A DNA stretch of 64,000 nt from Hymenobacter sp. BT559. GTDB taxonomy: Bacteria > Bacteroidota > Bacteroidia > Cytophagales > Hymenobacteraceae. The position numbers were made by a program, and so were the translations under genes. This document shows positions 63,947-64,000 of this stretch, piece by piece. The notes under the pieces were generated by a model, which searched no databases, was not told where the DNA came from, and saw nothing but the letters and a program-made list of their open reading frames with translations. Positions within the stretch are counted from its first letter, which is position 1, and each line of letters begins with the position of its first letter. The stretch lies in assembly GCF_016427535.1 (NCBI RefSeq), contig NZ_JAELXV010000004.1, positions 1-64,000 on the forward strand, read 5' to 3'.

Positions 63947-64000
63947 TTATTCGCTGGCAACCAGCTTGGTGAGCACCGGCAGCGCCTGCTGCAAGGCCGC
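63947..64000 (-). CDS. C-terminal end of a gene cut by the window edge
   Basis: On the minus strand the frame entering from the right edge reads ALQQALPVLTKLVASE and stops at TAA (63949-63947). Only 17-18 residues are inside the window, too few to identify. It ends 40 bp upstream of the MFS start on the same strand, so it may be a regulator or partner of that exporter. Confidence 0.4.
   Translation of the reverse strand, partial: AALQQALPVLTKLVASE

Overview
The window is chromosomal DNA from a GC-rich member of the Bacteroidota, most likely a Hymenobacter or close relative in the Cytophagales. The evidence is: Bacteroidota-type promoters (TTTG, 19-21 bp, TAnnTTTG), start codons with little or no Shine-Dalgarno sequence, and phylum-typical families (DUF3822 next to coaD, DUF4199, a YbiT-like ABC-F protein, a TPR/beta-propeller/OmpA protein, GH127 and GH95 glycosidases). 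I saw no rRNA, tRNA, CRISPR array, prophage or plasmid replication gene. Most of the window is ordinary core genome, densely packed on both strands.

Layout. 1-9 kb: a cut-off gene, a STAS-like protein, a large membrane protein, then a GH127 arabinofuranosidase-type enzyme and a GH95 fucosidase-type enzyme on either side of a XerD-type recombinase. 9-18 kb: aroQ, a class V aminotransferase, rnhA, an acyltransferase, a TrmN6-type methyltransferase, an operon of saccharopine-dehydrogenase-like protein plus ABC transporter, cytidine deaminase and small proteins. 18-28 kb: DUF1573 protein, RecD-like helicase, LacI regulator, an operon of two tandem GT39-type glycosyltransferases and a thioesterase, Nudix hydrolase, DUF3822 and coaD. 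28-43 kb: ABC-F ATPase, outer-membrane protein, 3-hydroxyacyl-CoA dehydrogenase, msrA, dapD, lipoprotein hydrolase, glycosyltransferase, fabH, DtxR-like regulator, mnmE, citrate synthase and a frameshifted DUF4177 gene. 43-53 kb: a PorE-like OmpA protein, queE, folD, an MscS-type channel and lepA. 53-64 kb: an AraC regulator divergent from a two-gene ribulose monophosphate (formaldehyde-fixing) operon, an IcmF-type fused acyl-CoA mutase, an AT-rich lipoprotein gene, a REP-associated tyrosine transposase (RAYT) between two long inverted repeats, and an MFS transporter.

The most interesting material is mostly outside or across genes. First, the palindrome CCTAGG occurs about 100 times (hand scan), several-fold above a base-composition estimate; it is spread over both coding and intergenic DNA and even supplies several stop codons. 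Second, at least six families of extragenic inverted repeats are scattered between genes, some forming gene ends, and one pair brackets the RAYT gene as a REPIN-RAYT unit. Third, a near-perfect 21-bp-period direct repeat lies just upstream of a -7 box between the AraC gene and the hxlB-hxlA operon, a strong candidate operator for control of formaldehyde metabolism. Other points of note are an ABC-F protein with one apparently degenerate ATP site and several -7 boxes almost touching start codons, which suggests leaderless mRNAs.
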